Below are positions 16,569 to 26,701 of a DNA stretch of 64,000 nt, one piece after another. Under the pieces are notes generated by a model, which was given only the letters and a program-made list of their open reading frames with translations, had not been told where the DNA came from and made no database searches. The number at the start of each line of letters is the position of its first letter. Within the stretch, counting starts at the first letter, position 1. Where the stretch lies: positions 1 through 64,000 of the forward strand of contig NZ_DAIDJE010000040.1 of the NCBI RefSeq assembly GCF_027451485.1, written 5' to 3'. This stretch comes from Bradyrhizobium sp. (lineage in GTDB: Bacteria; Pseudomonadota; Alphaproteobacteria; Rhizobiales; Xanthobacteraceae). The translations under genes and the position numbers were made by a program.

Positions 16569-16653
16569 CCGAAGGCGCATACTCTGCGCCTTTCGGCCCA
16601 AGCCTTGATACTAGCGGCTGAATCGGAAGCTGCGAGATAAGATCCGGGCCGCC

Positions 16654-17667
16654 CTAACCTGCCTCTTCCTCCACACCCGCTTCGTGCGGCGTGAACTGAT
16701 AGACCGAGGAGCAGAATTCGCAGGTCACGACGACCTTGCCGTCCTGGACCATCTGGGCGCGGTCTTCCGGTTCGAAGCTCTTCAACATGGCGGAAACCGC
16801 GTCGCGCGAGCAGGAGCATTTCGCCTGCAGAACAAGCGGCGAGAAGACGCGCACGCCGCGCTCATGAAACAGCCGGTACAACAGCCGCTCGCCCGACAGG
16901 TCGGGATCGATCAGTTCCACATCCTCGACGGTTGCGATCAGTGACTGGCCTTCGACCCAGGCGTCATCCTCAGCGACGGTATGCGCCACCGTGCCTTCCG
17001 GCGCATCGCCGGGATCGAGATCGGCCTGGCGCGCGCGCTCCGGCGCCTTCGGCAGGAACTGCAGCAGCATGCCGCCGCCGCGCCAGCGCCGCCGCGCGCC
17101 ACCCTCGCCGCCCCGCCACTCCTCGCCGACCGCGAGCCGCACCCGGGTCGGAATTTGTTCGGAGCGCAGAAAATATTCGTGTGCGGCGTCCTCCAGGTTG
17201 CCGCCATGCAGCGCCACCAGGCCCTGATAGCGGCTCATCTCCGGCCCCTGGTCGATGGTCATCGCCAGGTGGCCCTTGCCAAGCAGGCTGCCGGAATTCT
17301 GGCCCTCCGCGATCCGGCTGGCATCGAACCGAGCATAGGCGCGCAACCGGTCGGGCGCCTGAAAATCCACGATCAGAAACGACACCGGACCGTCGGTCTG
17401 GGTTTGCAGGATGAAACGTCCATTGAATTTCAGCGACGTGCCGAGCAGCGTCGTCAGCACAATGGCCTCGCCCAAAAGCTTGGCGACCGGCGCAGGATAA
17501 TCGTGCTTCGCAAGAAGATCGTCGAGACCGGGGCCAAGGCGCGTGAGCCGGCCGCGCAGATCGAGCGAAGCGACCTCGAAAGGCAGCACCGCATCATCAA
17601 GCGGCACGTGCGAGGGCGCACGGACCGGCGTTTCCTGGATTTTGATGTCGGGGGAATTGGAGGTCAT
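16654..17667 (-). CDS. hslO: Hsp33 redox-regulated chaperone
   Basis: A 337-residue Hsp33. The C-terminal zinc-binding redox switch is intact: Cys284-X-Cys286 and Cys316-X2-Cys319. On oxidation the cysteines form disulfides, release zinc and activate the holdase. The N-terminal domain includes LLGTSLKFNGRFILQTQTDGPVS. It carries a Gly/Arg-rich insertion near 185-200 (WRGGEGGARRRWRGGGM) seen in alphaproteobacterial versions. It lies downstream of argD-argF in the same direction, separated by 174 bp, the order common in Rhizobiales. Confidence 0.96.
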   Translation of the reverse strand: MTSNSPDIKIQETPVRAPSHVPLDDAVLPFEVASLDLRGRLTRLGPGLDDLLAKHDYPAPVAKLLGEAIVLTTLLGTSLKFNGRFILQTQTDGPVSFLIVDFQAPDRLRAYARFDASRIAEGQNSGSLLGKGHLAMTIDQGPEMSRYQGLVALHGGNLEDAAHEYFLRSEQIPTRVRLAVGEEWRGGEGGARRRWRGGGMLLQFLPKAPERARQADLDPGDAPEGTVAHTVAEDDAWVEGQSLIATVEDVELIDPDLSGERLLYRLFHERGVRVFSPLVLQAKCSCSRDAVSAMLKSFEPEDRAQMVQDGKVVVTCEFCSSVYQFTPHEAGVEEEAG

Positions 17668-17841
17668 GGCGCTCTATCTGGGGTCTGATGTTGCAAAGCG
17701 AAAGGGGCAACTGCCGTCCCTGCGAAAGCCGGTCTCCCATAACCACCGGCGCGAACCATCGGTCGTTTATCACTTCCCCGGCACGGGAAAATTATTCCGG
17801 TATGGAATCGCGCTTCGCCTGCCCGCGACGAAATCTAAGCC

Positions 17842-18780
17842 CTATCCCACCGCCTGAAGGCACCAGGCCAGAATGCCCTTTTGCACGTGCAGGCGATTTT
17901 CCGCCTCGTCGAACACCACGGATCGCGGGCCATCGATGACCTCATCGGTGACCTCGTCGCCGCGGTGGGCCGGCAAGCAATGCATGAATATTGCGTCGGG
18001 TTTCGCCAGCGCCATCAGCCGCGCGTTGACCTGATAGGGCCGGAGCAGGTTGTGGCGATGCTCGCCGTCCTTGTCGCCCATCGAGAACCAGGTATCGGTG
18101 ACCACACAATCGGCGTCGCGCACGGCCACTTCCGGATCGCTGCCGAGCATGATTGGCGCCTGGGTCGCCTTGATCCAGTCGCGCATCGGCTTGCCGGGTG
18201 CGAGTTCCGGAGGCGTCGCCACATTCAATTTGAACTTGAAGCGCTCCGCCGCATGGGCCCAGGACGCCAGCACGTTATTGTCGTCGCCGCTCCAGGCCAC
18301 GGTGCGGCCCTGGATCGATCCGCAATGCTCCTCGAATGTCATGACGTCCGCCATCACCTGGCAGGGATGGGAACGGCGCGTCAACCCGTTGATGACAGGC
18401 ACGGTGGCGTGCGCGGCGAGTTCCAGAAGCGCATCGTGGTTGAGAATGCGGATCATGATGGCATCGACATAGCGCGACAGCACGCGCGCGGTATCGGCGA
18501 TGGTCTCGCCGCGGCCGAGCTGCATTTCCGCGCCCGTCAGCATGATCGGCTCGCCGCCGAGCTGACGCATGCCGACGTCGAACGACACCCGCGTCCGCGT
18601 CGATGGCTTTTCAAAGATCATCGCCAGTGTCTTGCCGTCGAGCGGCTTGTCGGCCGGCGGGCCGCCGCTCTTCTGCGCCTTCAGCCTGGCCTTCATGGCG
18701 ACGCTGGCGGACAGCACCTCGCGCAGCTCCGCCAGCGGCAAGAGGTTGAGATCGAGAAAGTGACGGAGCGCCTTGCTCAT
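17842..18780 (-). CDS. argF: Ornithine carbamoyltransferase
   Basis: A 312-residue OTCase with the carbamoyl-phosphate motif STRTR (in [14 protein letters not shown]), HPCQVMAD, and the ornithine-loop motif [11 protein letters not shown]. It condenses ornithine and carbamoyl phosphate to citrulline in arginine synthesis. The ATG at 18780 overlaps the argD stop (ATGA), so argD and argF are translationally coupled. The in-frame extension to 18822 overlaps argD and is rejected. Confidence 0.97.
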   Translation of the reverse strand: MSKALRHFLDLNLLPLAELREVLSASVAMKARLKAQKSGGPPADKPLDGKTLAMIFEKPSTRTRVSFDVGMRQLGGEPIMLTGAEMQLGRGETIADTARVLSRYVDAIMIRILNHDALLELAAHATVPVINGLTRRSHPCQVMADVMTFEEHCGSIQGRTVAWSGDDNNVLASWAHAAERFKFKLNVATPPELAPGKPMRDWIKATQAPIMLGSDPEVAVRDADCVVTDTWFSMGDKDGEHRHNLLRPYQVNARLMALAKPDAIFMHCLPAHRGDEVTDEVIDGPRSVVFDEAENRLHVQKGILAWCLQAVG

Positions 18781-19985
18781 TGCGCGGCTGCCTTCTGTTG
18801 TTTGGCCGAAAGCGCCGCGCAAGCGCGCTCCAGGCTCTGCACGGATTGCTCGATCTCTGCCTCCGAGACGATCAAGGGAGCGAGAAAGCGCACGACATTG
18901 TCGCCGGCGCCGACCGTGAGCAGCTTTTGCTCGCGCAGCGCCGTAACGAGATCGCCCGACGGCACCACCGCCTTGACGCCGATCAGAAGCCCCTCGCCGC
19001 GCACCTCGGCAAGGATCGCCGGATAGCGGTCGACGACCGACGCAAGCTTCTGTTTGAGCAGCAGCGACATCTTCTGCACGTGATCGAAGAAGCCTGGTGC
19101 GAGCATGACGTCGAGCACGGCGTTAGCCGCGGCGACCGCCAGCGGGTTGCCGCCGAAGGTCGAGCCGTGCGAGCCAGGTCCCATGCCGGCAGCGGCCTCG
19201 GCGGTCGCTAGCACCGCGCCGATCGGAAAGCCGCCGCCGAGCGCTTTCGCCAGCGACATGACGTCCGGCGTGACGCCGAGGCGCTTGTAGGCAAAGAGAT
19301 CGCCGGTGCGACCCATGCCGGTCTGCACCTCGTCAAAGGCGAGCAACAGGCCGTGTTCATCGCAGAGCGCGCGCAGCGCCTTCGCAAACGCGGGCAGCGT
19401 GGCGCGCACGCCGCCTTCGCCCTGTATCGGCTCGATCAGGATACCGGCAGTGTGTGGCCCGATCGCTTTCTTCACCGCCTCGAGATCGCCATGCGGCACT
19501 TGGTCGAAGCCGTCCATCGGCGGCCCGTAGCCTTCGAGATATTTTGCCGAGCCCGTCGCCGCGAGCGTCGCCAGCGTGCGGCCGTGGAAGGCACCTTCGA
19601 AAGTGATGATGCGGTAGCGCTCGCCATGGCCCTTGGAGAAGTGATGGTGGCGCACGAGCTTGATCACGCCTTCCAGCGCTTCGGCGCCGGAATTGCAGAA
19701 GAAGACGAAGTCGGCAAAGCTCTGCTCGCAGAGCCGCGCGGCGAGACACTCGCCATCGGGGCTCCTGAACAGGTTCGACATGTGCCAGAGCTTGGTCGCC
19801 TGCTCCTGCAAGGCCTTGACGAGATGGGGATGCGCATGGCCGAGCGCGTTCACCGCGACACCGGACGTAAAATCCAGATAGCGCTCGCCATTGGTGGCAA
19901 ACAGCCAGCAGCCCTCGCCGTGCGTAAAGCCAAGATCGACCCTGGCAAATACGGGAAGCAGATGCGACGTCGCGCTCTCGGTCAT
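18777..19985 (-). CDS. argD: Acetylornithine aminotransferase
   Basis: A 402-residue class-III PLP aminotransferase. It has the cofactor lysine in [14 protein letters not shown], the [12 protein letters not shown] motif, and the phosphate-site SGAEALEG near 105. It transaminates N-acetylglutamate semialdehyde to N-acetylornithine, and may also serve in lysine synthesis as DapC. ATG 19985 is used; an in-frame GTG nine bases upstream is an alternative. It is first in the argD-argF operon. The ARG and HslO order is conserved in rhizobia. Confidence 0.95.
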   Translation of the reverse strand: MTESATSHLLPVFARVDLGFTHGEGCWLFATNGERYLDFTSGVAVNALGHAHPHLVKALQEQATKLWHMSNLFRSPDGECLAARLCEQSFADFVFFCNSGAEALEGVIKLVRHHHFSKGHGERYRIITFEGAFHGRTLATLAATGSAKYLEGYGPPMDGFDQVPHGDLEAVKKAIGPHTAGILIEPIQGEGGVRATLPAFAKALRALCDEHGLLLAFDEVQTGMGRTGDLFAYKRLGVTPDVMSLAKALGGGFPIGAVLATAEAAAGMGPGSHGSTFGGNPLAVAAANAVLDVMLAPGFFDHVQKMSLLLKQKLASVVDRYPAILAEVRGEGLLIGVKAVVPSGDLVTALREQKLLTVGAGDNVVRFLAPLIVSEAEIEQSVQSLERACAALSAKQQKAAAQ

Positions 19986-20436
19986 CGTGATCACTATGCG
20001 TTAAGGCCAGCCGTTCGTTGCGCGCATTGGCGCGGTCGCAAGTCACGACCAGAGGTCGAAACGGAACGTGCCGCCTTTGCGGGGCGGCACGTAACAGTCA
20101 TTATTCTAGGCGTGTAGCGATCGGTGTCAACGGATTGCCCGTAAATCTGCGGTCGCTCCAGCGCAACACAAGGGTTAATAATAGCGGAACATGTGGACGC
20201 ATGTGCGTCGACTCTTGCGCGAGAGTCACGCCATATTGTAGTTTCTCAGGCGTCGGATACGACATCTCGTGCGGTAGTTTTTACTCCTTTAAGTCCTTGG
20301 TGTCTTGCGTAAACGTTCGGGCGTTTTAGTGCGCCCGGCGAGGGCTAAGGGATTCTGCCGGAAGGGATTTTTGAGACGATTGGCATCGCAGCGCCGCCCC
20401 GAGAACAGGCCGGCGCGACGCGAAGGAAAGAGTGCG
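19986..20436. other. Intergenic region between argD and gcrA with hairpin
   Basis: A 451-bp divergent region holding the argD and gcrA promoters. A perfect 10-bp hairpin (ACGTGCCGCC 20066-20075 with GGCGGCACGT 20083-20092, 7-base loop) lies about 80 bp upstream of argD. Further right is the GANTC-containing inverted repeat annotated separately. Small frames such as the one from 20018 look spurious. A small RNA starting near 20060 is possible but unsupported. Confidence 0.5.
20210..20227. promoter_or_regulatory. Inverted pair of GANTC (CcrM) sites upstream of gcrA
   Basis: GACTCT (20210-20215) and AGAGTC (20222-20227) form an inverted repeat around TGCGCG. Each arm contains a GANTC site, the target of the cell-cycle adenine methyltransferase CcrM. 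GcrA in Caulobacter acts at promoters carrying methylated GANTC. The pair is 210 bp before the gcrA start, so it may regulate gcrA or the divergent argD. Confidence 0.5.
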
Positions 20437-20946
20437 ATGACGGTATTGACCTGGTCTGACGATCGCGTCGAACAATTGAAGAAGCTCTGGGAGGGAGGCC
20501 TTTCGGCGAGCCAGATCGCCGCCGAGCTCGGCAATGTGACGCGCAACGCAGTGATCGGCAAAGTCCACCGGCTCGGCCTTTCCGGCCGCGCCAAGAGCCC
20601 GTCTTCTGCCGCGCCCCGTCCCCGCAAGGCCCGCCCGGCGCAACACATGATGCGGGTATCGCGTCCGGTTTCGCGCGGCAACACGGCACTCGCGCACGCT
20701 TTCGAGGTCGAGTTGGAGCCCGATCCGATTGCCTATGACAACGTGGTGCCGATGAGCCAGCGGCTGTCGCTCCTGGAATTGAGTGAGGCCACCTGTCACT
20801 GGCCGGTCGGCGATCCCGCGAGCACGGAATTCTTCTTCTGCGGCGGCAAGGCGCTCACCGGTCTGCCTTACTGCGCGCATCACTCGCGGATCGCCTATCA
20901 GCCGACCGGCGATCGCCGCCGTCACCAGCCGAAGACGACGCGGTAA
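20437..20946 (+). CDS. gcrA: GcrA cell-cycle regulator
   Basis: A 169-residue GcrA. The N-terminal 45 residues are the diagnostic DNA-binding domain (TWSDDRVEQLKKLWEGGLSA, then RNAVIGKVHRLGL). The C-terminal part carries the CHWPVGDP and FCG..PYCAHH cysteine/histidine segment that binds sigma-70 region 2. GcrA recruits RNA polymerase to CcrM-methylated promoters and controls cell-cycle genes in alphaproteobacteria. GAAGGAAAG precedes the ATG at 20437. A CCCCGCG/CGCGGGG hairpin follows the stop. Confidence 0.97.
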   Translation: MTVLTWSDDRVEQLKKLWEGGLSASQIAAELGNVTRNAVIGKVHRLGLSGRAKSPSSAAPRPRKARPAQHMMRVSRPVSRGNTALAHAFEVELEPDPIAYDNVVPMSQRLSLLELSEATCHWPVGDPASTEFFFCGGKALTGLPYCAHHSRIAYQPTGDRRRHQPKTTR

Positions 20947-20963
20947 TAATGACTGATGCTTGT

Positions 20964-20985
20964 CGTCCCCGCGAACGCGGGGACG
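20964..20985. repeat. Short REP-like hairpin, family D
   Basis: CGTCCCCGCG (20964-20973) and CGCGGGGACG (20976-20985) form a perfect 10-bp stem with a 2-base loop, 17 bp after the gcrA stop. No T tract follows, so it is better read as a REP-type repeat than an intrinsic terminator. A degenerate relative (GTCCCCGCGGACGCGG) occurs at 32698-32735. Confidence 0.7.
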
Positions 20986-21115
20986 CATAATCGCGGACCT
21001 TCATCGCTGACGAAAGCCCTCGGCAGCAGACATTAGCGACCGATTCCGCTGTATGTGTCCCCGGGACTCGCCGGACGATATCGAGAATGCGGGTTTCTGC
21101 TGGCGCTTGGAGCCG

Positions 21116-21817
21116 CTACTCCACCTTCGCAAAGCGGTCGTCGAGTGCATAGCCGGCGCCGCGCACGGTGCGGATCGGATCCTGCTCGCGGCCGGGATTG
21201 AGCAGTTTGCGCAACCGGCCGATATGCACGTCGACCGTTCGCTCATCGATATAGATGTCGCGGCCCCAGACGCTGTCGAGCAGCTGCTCGCGCGAGAAAA
21301 CGCGGCCCGGATGTTCCAGGAAGAATTCGAGCAGGCGATACTCGGTCGGCCCGAGATCGATCGGACGCCCGGAACGGGCGACGCGGCGCTTCTCGCGGTC
21401 GAGTTCGATATCGCCGTAGGTGAGCACGGTGGCGAGCCGCTCGGGGCTCGCGCGCCTCAGCAGGCCGCGGACCCGCGCCAGCAGTTCCGGAACCGAGAAC
21501 GGCTTGACGATGTAGTCGTCGGCGCCGGTCGCAAGCCCCCTCACCCGCTCGCTCTCCTCGCCGCGCGCGGTCAGCATGATGATCGGAAGCTGCCTCGTCT
21601 CCGGCCTGGCGCGCAGGCGGCGGCACAATTCGATGCCCGACAGCCCCGGGAGCATCCAGTCCAGCACGATCAGATCTGGAACCCGCTCTTTCAGGCGCGT
21701 GTCGGCGTCGTCCCCGCGCCCGACCGTTTCGACCTCATACCCCTCGGCGTCGAGGTTGTAGCGCAGCAGCGTCGTCAGCGCTTCCTCGTCTTCCACCACC
21801 AGAATGCGCGCGCTCAT
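21116..21817 (-). CDS. phoB: Phosphate regulon response regulator
   Basis: A 233-residue OmpR/PhoB-class regulator. The receiver domain (1-120) has the phosphoacceptor Asp53 in VLDWMLPG, with DEE at 10-12 and the conserved Lys in DDYIVKPFSV. The C-terminal winged helix (130-230) has LLEFFLEHPGRVFSREQLLDSVWG and DVHIGRLRKLL. It activates Pho-box promoters when phosphorylated by PhoR. It is the last gene of the phoR-pstSCAB-phoU-phoB cluster, 57 bp after phoU. Confidence 0.97.
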   Translation of the reverse strand: MSARILVVEDEEALTTLLRYNLDAEGYEVETVGRGDDADTRLKERVPDLIVLDWMLPGLSGIELCRRLRARPETRQLPIIMLTARGEESERVRGLATGADDYIVKPFSVPELLARVRGLLRRASPERLATVLTYGDIELDREKRRVARSGRPIDLGPTEYRLLEFFLEHPGRVFSREQLLDSVWGRDIYIDERTVDVHIGRLRKLLNPGREQDPIRTVRGAGYALDDRFAKVE

Positions 21818-21874
21818 ATGCGTAGCCTTCTTTCGTCCTTGATGTTGCCTGATGCGTTTGCCCGGAAACGCCGA

Positions 21875-22594
21875 TCAGCTGTTGCCGGGCACGGTCGTTG
21901 CAAAAGTGGTCATGTCGCCTTTCGGCCGTTTCTCGGGAATCTGCTGGCCTTCGATCATGTAGAACACCGTCTCGGCGATGTTGGTCGCATGGTCGCCGAT
22001 CCGCTCGATGTTCTTGGCGCAGAACATCAGGTGGATGCAGAAGCTGATGTTGCGCGGATCTTCCATCATGTAGGTGAGAAGCTCGCGGAACAGCGACGTG
22101 CAGATGGCGTCGACCTCCTCGTCGCCCTTCCACACGGTCATCGCAGCCGGCAGATCGTGGGCCGCATAGGCATCGAGCACGGACTTGACCTGCGACTGCA
22201 CGAGATCGGTCATGTGCTCGAGCCCGCGGATCAGCTTCAGCGGCTGAAAGTCGCTCTCCAGCGCCGAGACCCGCTTGCCGATGTTCTTGGCAAGGTCACC
22301 GATCCGCTCGAGATCGGTCGCGACGCGCATCGCGCCGACGATCTCGCGCAGGTCGATCGCCATCGGTTGACGCCGCGCAATGGTCAGCACCGCCCGCTCC
22401 TCGATGATGCGCTGCAAATTGTCGATTTCGGCATCGGTTTCGACCACCCGGTGGCCGAGCGCGACGTCACGGCGGACCAGCGCGTCAACGGCATCCACGA
22501 TCATGCGCTCGGCAAGACCGCCCATTTCGGCCACCAGCCGCGTCAATTCCTGAAGGTCGCTGTCGAACGCCTTGGCTGTATGTTCCGAGCCCAT
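21875..22594 (-). CDS. phoU: Phosphate transport regulator
   Basis: A 239-residue PhoU made of two three-helix repeats. Each carries the metal-cluster motif E/DxxxD: DLERIGDLAKNIG in the first half and NIERIGDHATNIAE in the second. PhoU links Pst transporter status to PhoR so that the regulon is off under high phosphate. ATG 22594 has AAGGAG eight bases upstream; the frame extension to 22648 is rejected. Confidence 0.97.
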   Translation of the reverse strand: MGSEHTAKAFDSDLQELTRLVAEMGGLAERMIVDAVDALVRRDVALGHRVVETDAEIDNLQRIIEERAVLTIARRQPMAIDLREIVGAMRVATDLERIGDLAKNIGKRVSALESDFQPLKLIRGLEHMTDLVQSQVKSVLDAYAAHDLPAAMTVWKGDEEVDAICTSLFRELLTYMMEDPRNISFCIHLMFCAKNIERIGDHATNIAETVFYMIEGQQIPEKRPKGDMTTFATTVPGNS

Positions 22595-22698
22595 CTGCTT
22601 CTCCTTAGATCGCCGTCCCGCCAGACATGCGCCGGAAGGCAATCTCATTCTCTGATCTAGGCGCCATCGTCACTTCGAACCGGATTGCTGTCTTTTTA

Positions 22699-23535
22699 CT
22701 AGCCGAAGCGGCCGGTAATGTAGTCCTGGGTGCGCCGGTCGTTTGGCGAGGTAAAGATCTTGTTTGTGTCGTCGAATTCGATCAACTCGCCGAGATACAT
22801 GAACGCCGTCTTGTCGGAGACGCGCGCGGCCTGCTGCATATTATGGGTGACGATGGCGATCGTGTAGTTCTCAGCCAGTTCCTGGATCAATTCCTCGACC
22901 TTGGCGGTCGAGATCGGATCGAGCGCCGAACACGGCTCGTCGAACAGGATCACCTCGGGCCGTACCGCGACGGTGCGCGCGATGCAGAGCCGCTGCTGCT
23001 GGCCGCCCGACAGGCTGAGTCCCGAAGCATTGAGCTTGTCCTTGACCTCGTTCCAGAGCGCACCGCCGCGCAACGCCGCTTCGACGCGGTCGTCCATCTC
23101 CGAGCGGGAGATCTTCTCATAGAGGCGGATGCCGAACGCGATATTCTCGTAGATCGTCATCGGGAACGGCGTCGGCTTCTGAAATACCATTCCGACGCGC
23201 GCTCGCAGCAGGTTGAGATCGAGCTTTGGATCGAGGATGTTGGTCTGATCGAGCATCAATTGGCCGGTGCAGCGCTGCCCCGGGTAGAGGTCGTACATCC
23301 GGTTGAACGTCCGCAGCAAAGTGGACTTGCCGCAGCCCGACGGGCCGATGAAGGCGGTCACGCGGTTGGTGCCGAGCGTCAGGTTGATGTTCTTCAGCGC
23401 GTGGTGTTCGCCGTAGTAGAAGTTCAGGCCGCGCACGGTCACCTTGGCCGGCGGCTCCGCATGGCTGGAGGCATGACTCGCCGTCGACGGTGGCGACGTC
23501 GGCGGAACACTGGGGGCAGCGGTTACATCGTTCAT
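22699..23535 (-). CDS. pstB: Phosphate ABC transporter ATPase
   Basis: A 278-residue ABC ATPase. It has Walker [10 protein letters not shown], the signature [13 protein letters not shown], Walker [14 protein letters not shown], and the H-loop in [10 protein letters not shown]. The [14 protein letters not shown] and MYDLYP segments are PstB-specific. A Pro/Ser/Ala-rich N-terminal extension of about 30 residues precedes the domain, longer than in E. coli. Its start overlaps the pstA stop by four bases. It energises phosphate import through PstC-PstA. Confidence 0.97.
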   Translation of the reverse strand: MNDVTAAPSVPPTSPPSTASHASSHAEPPAKVTVRGLNFYYGEHHALKNINLTLGTNRVTAFIGPSGCGKSTLLRTFNRMYDLYPGQRCTGQLMLDQTNILDPKLDLNLLRARVGMVFQKPTPFPMTIYENIAFGIRLYEKISRSEMDDRVEAALRGGALWNEVKDKLNASGLSLSGGQQQRLCIARTVAVRPEVILFDEPCSALDPISTAKVEELIQELAENYTIAIVTHNMQQAARVSDKTAFMYLGELIEFDDTNKIFTSPNDRRTQDYITGRFG

Positions 23536-24377
23536 TTTGCGGACCTCTCGGCGCCGAGAATGCGGGCGCCAATGTTGAGAGCGAGCACGGCGAAGGTGAT
23601 GATGAGCGCGCCGGTCCAGGCAAGCTGCTTCCAGTAAGCGTACGGGCTCTGCACGAAATTATTGATGGTCACCGGCAGGTTCGCCATCGTCTTGGTCAGG
23701 CTCAAACTGAAGAACTGATCGGACAGTGCAGTGAACAGCAGCGGTGCGGTCTCGCCGGCGACCCGGGCTGTGGCGAGCAGCACGCCGGTGATGAGGCCCG
23801 AGCGCGCCGCGCGATAGGCGATGCGCCGGATCACCAGCGAGCGCGGCAGTCCGAGTGCGGACGCGGCCTCGCGCAGCGGATTGGGCACCAGCAACAACAT
23901 ATCTTCGGTGGTGCGCAGCACGACCGGAATCACGATCACGGCGAGCGCCAGCGAACCTGCCAGCGCCGAGAAGCCGCGCATCGGCACCACGACGATGCCG
24001 TAGATGAACAAGCCGATGATGATCGATGGCGCGCTCAGAAGAATGTCGTTGATGAAACGGATGACGGACGTCAGGCGGTCGTTCCTGCCGTACTCGGCGA
24101 GATAGGTACCGGCAAACAGGCCGAGCGGCGCGCCAATGCCGACCCCGATCGCCGTCATGATGATCGAGCCGGTGATCGCGTTCAACAGCCCGCCTTCGTT
24201 CGCGCCCGGCGGCGGCGTGTTCTGCGTGAACACCTCGAGGTGGAGACCCTTCACGCCGTTGATCAACAGCGTCAGCAGGATCAGCGCCAGCCAGGTGACA
24301 CCGAATCCGGCCGCGCCGACACATAGCCAGCGGACGACGATGTCCTTGCGGCGGCGCCTTGCGTAGATCGGGTTCAT
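23532..24377 (-). CDS. pstA: Phosphate ABC transporter permease
   Basis: A 281-residue membrane permease with six predicted segments. The PstA-type EAA loop is seen in [19 protein letters not shown]. The ATG at 24377 lies one base past the pstC stop, so translation is coupled; the extension to 24401 is rejected because it runs into pstC. It pairs with PstC to form the channel for periplasmic phosphate delivered by PstS. Confidence 0.95.
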   Translation of the reverse strand: MNPIYARRRRKDIVVRWLCVGAAGFGVTWLALILLTLLINGVKGLHLEVFTQNTPPPGANEGGLLNAITGSIIMTAIGVGIGAPLGLFAGTYLAEYGRNDRLTSVIRFINDILLSAPSIIIGLFIYGIVVVPMRGFSALAGSLALAVIVIPVVLRTTEDMLLLVPNPLREAASALGLPRSLVIRRIAYRAARSGLITGVLLATARVAGETAPLLFTALSDQFFSLSLTKTMANLPVTINNFVQSPYAYWKQLAWTGALIITFAVLALNIGARILGAERSAK

Positions 24378-24378
24378 G

Positions 24379-25422
24379 TCACTTGCCCGCCTTCTGTTCA
24401 AGCCGCATCAGCATCAGCCGCGCCGCCGACAACACCAGGAAAGTCAGCACGAACAGGAGCAGACCGAGCAGCATCAGCGCCGACTGATGCAGGCCATCGC
24501 TTTCGGCAAATTCGGATGCGATCGCGGCTGAGATCGTCGTACCGGGCGCAAAGATCGAGGACGAGATGCGGAAGGAGTTCCCGATGATGAAGGTCACCGC
24601 CATGGTCTCGCCGAGCGCGCGGCCGAGCGCCAGCATGATGCCGCCGATGACGCCGACGCGGGTGTAGGGGATCACCACGTTGCGAATGACTTCCCAGGTC
24701 GTGCAGCCGACGCCGTAGGCAGCCTCCTTCAACACCGGCGGCACCGTCTTGAACACGTCGACGGAGATTGCGGTGATGAATGGCAGCACCATGATCGCGA
24801 GAATAAGCGCGGCGTTGAACATGCTGAGATAGGACGGCGGTCCGCCGAAGATCGAGCCCAGCACCGGGACGCCGTCGAACAGGCTGATCATCAACGGTTG
24901 GAACGTGTAGGCCAGAAACGGTCCCAGAACGAAGAAGCCCCACATGCCGTAGATGATGGAGGGGATGCCGGCGAGCAGTTCGATGGCGATGCCGATCGGC
25001 CGGCGCAGCCATTGCGGACAGAGTTCGGTCAGGAAGATCGCAATGCCAAGGCCGACGGGAATCGCGATCAGCATCGCGATGAAGGATGTAACGAGGGTGC
25101 CGTACATCGGACCCATGGCGCCAAGCACCGGCGGGTCGGCCGATGGCGCCCAGCGCTGCGTCCACAGGAAGGCAAAGCCATACTCCTTCATCGCCGGCCA
25201 GGCGCCGACGATCAGCGAAAGAATAATACCACTGAGAATGAGCAGGACCGAGATCGCGCAGGCCCGTGTGACCCAGTAGAAGGTGACGTCACCGGCCTTG
25301 AACGCGCTTAACGCCTTGGCGCGGTCGTATGGCCCTGCGACTTCCATTGCATCGCTTCGAACCGCCATCTCCGCCACGCCGAGTCCCTCTGTCTGGTTCA
25401 ACGTTTCGCTCATCGCCGGCAT
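24379..25422 (-). CDS. pstC: Phosphate ABC transporter permease
   Basis: A 347-residue permease with six core transmembrane segments (the first near 60-80). The EAA loop is [22 protein letters not shown], followed by the PstC signature [16 protein letters not shown]. The frame is open upstream to 25680 through the pstS-pstC spacer and into pstS, but that part contains the hairpin at 25517-25548 and is not protein-like. ATG 25422 has AAGGCGG upstream and is chosen; an ATG three codons later is possible. Confidence 0.94.
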   Translation of the reverse strand: MPAMSETLNQTEGLGVAEMAVRSDAMEVAGPYDRAKALSAFKAGDVTFYWVTRACAISVLLILSGIILSLIVGAWPAMKEYGFAFLWTQRWAPSADPPVLGAMGPMYGTLVTSFIAMLIAIPVGLGIAIFLTELCPQWLRRPIGIAIELLAGIPSIIYGMWGFFVLGPFLAYTFQPLMISLFDGVPVLGSIFGGPPSYLSMFNAALILAIMVLPFITAISVDVFKTVPPVLKEAAYGVGCTTWEVIRNVVIPYTRVGVIGGIMLALGRALGETMAVTFIIGNSFRISSSIFAPGTTISAAIASEFAESDGLHQSALMLLGLLLFVLTFLVLSAARLMLMRLEQKAGK

Positions 25423-25516
25423 TGCAGACCGCCTTGCAGTTAGCGGCCCTTGTCCTGAAGCGGGGTTTCGAGTTCCCAAGCGACCTGCTCGAAGGACTGC
25501 CGGCGGCAGGTAGTTA

Positions 25517-25548
25517 CTTCCACCCGGAGGCGAAGCACCGGGTGGAAG
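25517..25548 (-). promoter_or_regulatory. Stem-loop between pstS and pstC
   Basis: A perfect 11-bp stem (CTTCCACCCGG with CCGGGTGGAAG) around a 10-base loop, 20 bp downstream of the pstS stop. There is no T tract. Hairpins after the first gene of binding-protein transporter operons commonly stabilise the upstream message or damp read-through, giving more binding protein than permease. Confidence 0.7.
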
Positions 25549-25568
25549 GCAAACTTGCGTGAAACGCC

Positions 25569-26579
25569 TCAGCTCTTGATATCGGATGACATGGTCTTCT
25601 CGATCAGCTTGACCACGTTGTCCGGCATCGGGATGTAGTCGAGCTCCTCGGCCATCTTTCCGCCCTTCGCGAACGCCCACTTGAAGAACTTGATCGCTTC
25701 GGCGGAGGCGGCCTTGTCGGTCGGCTCCTTGTGCATCAGGATGAAAGTCGAAGCCGTGATCGGCCAGGACTTGTCGCCAGGCTGATCAGTCAGGATGACG
25801 TAATAGCCGGGCGCATGGGTCCAGTCGGCGTTGGACGCGGCCGCCTGGAAGGACTCGACCGTCGGCTCGACCTTCTTGCCTGCCTTGTTGATCAGCGCCG
25901 TATAGGTGAGCTTGTTCTGCTTGGCATAGGCATACTCGACATAGCCGATCGAATTCTTGGTCTGGCCGATGTTGCCGGACACGCCTTCATTGCCCTTGGC
26001 GCCGACGCCGGCCGGCCACTCCACCGCCGTGCCTTCCCCAACCTTGCTCTTCCATTCTGCGCTGACCTTGGAGAGATAGTTGGTGAAGTTGAAGGTGGTG
26101 CCGGAACCATCGGCACGGTGCACGACCGCGATCGCTTCCGACGGCAGCTTGATATTCGGATTGAGCTTTTTGATCGCCGGGTCGTCCCACTTGGTGATCT
26201 TGCCGAGATAGATATCCGCGAGCGTGGCGCCGTCGAAGGTCAGGTCGCCGGCCTTCACGCCGTCGATATTCACGACCGCCACGATCGCGCCCATGACCAT
26301 GGGCCACTGAACGAGGCCGTCCTTGTTGAGCTGCTCGACCTTGAGGGGCATGTCGCTGGCGCCAAAGGTCACCGTCTTGGCCTGAATCTGCTTGATGCCG
26401 GCGCCCGAGCCGATCGACTGATAGTTCAGCCCGTTGCCGGTCTCTTTCTTGTAGGCGTCAGCCCATTTCGAATAGATCGGGAACGGAAACGTCGCACCCG
26501 CTCCGGTGATGTCGGCGGCAAAGGCCGACGTCGATGCGGCGACCAGGCCGGCAGCGACGATCGTCTTCATGAAATTCAT
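25569..26579 (-). CDS. pstS: Phosphate-binding periplasmic protein
   Basis: A 336-residue binding protein with a signal peptide (cleavage after STSAFA). Phosphate-site motifs are [27 protein letters not shown] and the [16 protein letters not shown] loop, all standard for PstS. It captures phosphate for PstCAB. It is first of the pst operon, with a perfect Pho box 79 bp before its start, between it and phoR. Confidence 0.97.
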   Translation of the reverse strand: MNFMKTIVAAGLVAASTSAFAADITGAGATFPFPIYSKWADAYKKETGNGLNYQSIGSGAGIKQIQAKTVTFGASDMPLKVEQLNKDGLVQWPMVMGAIVAVVNIDGVKAGDLTFDGATLADIYLGKITKWDDPAIKKLNPNIKLPSEAIAVVHRADGSGTTFNFTNYLSKVSAEWKSKVGEGTAVEWPAGVGAKGNEGVSGNIGQTKNSIGYVEYAYAKQNKLTYTALINKAGKKVEPTVESFQAAASNADWTHAPGYYVILTDQPGDKSWPITASTFILMHKEPTDKAASAEAIKFFKWAFAKGGKMAEELDYIPMPDNVVKLIEKTMSSDIKS

Positions 26580-26657
26580 TGCAGGTCTCCATCTCGTGAG
26601 CGATTGCGCTCACGCGGGTCCTTTAGGAGCCGTCAATGCTGCTTTTACGAAGGTTTG

Positions 26658-26675
26658 ATGACAGTTGGATGACAG
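26658..26675 (-). promoter_or_regulatory. Pho box upstream of pstS
   Basis: On the minus strand CTGTCAT-CCAA-CTGTCAT: two perfect 7-base PhoB repeats with the canonical 4-base spacer. It lies in the 122-bp gap between phoR and pstS and is oriented to activate pstSCAB-phoU-phoB. Confidence 0.93.
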
Positions 26676-26701
26676 CAATAAGCTATTGAAATTGCTTTGT
26701 T

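Noticed and set aside
20018..20329. A 103-codon frame in the argD-gcrA gap
   Set aside because: No ribosome binding site, no recognisable motif, and it crosses the GANTC inverted repeat and a strong hairpin.
20964..20985. Intrinsic terminator after gcrA
   Set aside because: The stem is perfect but no T tract follows on either strand, and the sequence matches a REP-like unit seen elsewhere.
21053..22660. A 535-codon plus-strand frame antisense to phoB and phoU
   Set aside because: It covers two well-identified genes on the other strand and has the His/Arg/Asp-rich composition of a GC-driven shadow frame.
25423..25680. N-terminal extension of pstC
   Set aside because: The frame stays open but crosses an 11-bp hairpin and overlaps the end of pstS; composition is not protein-like.
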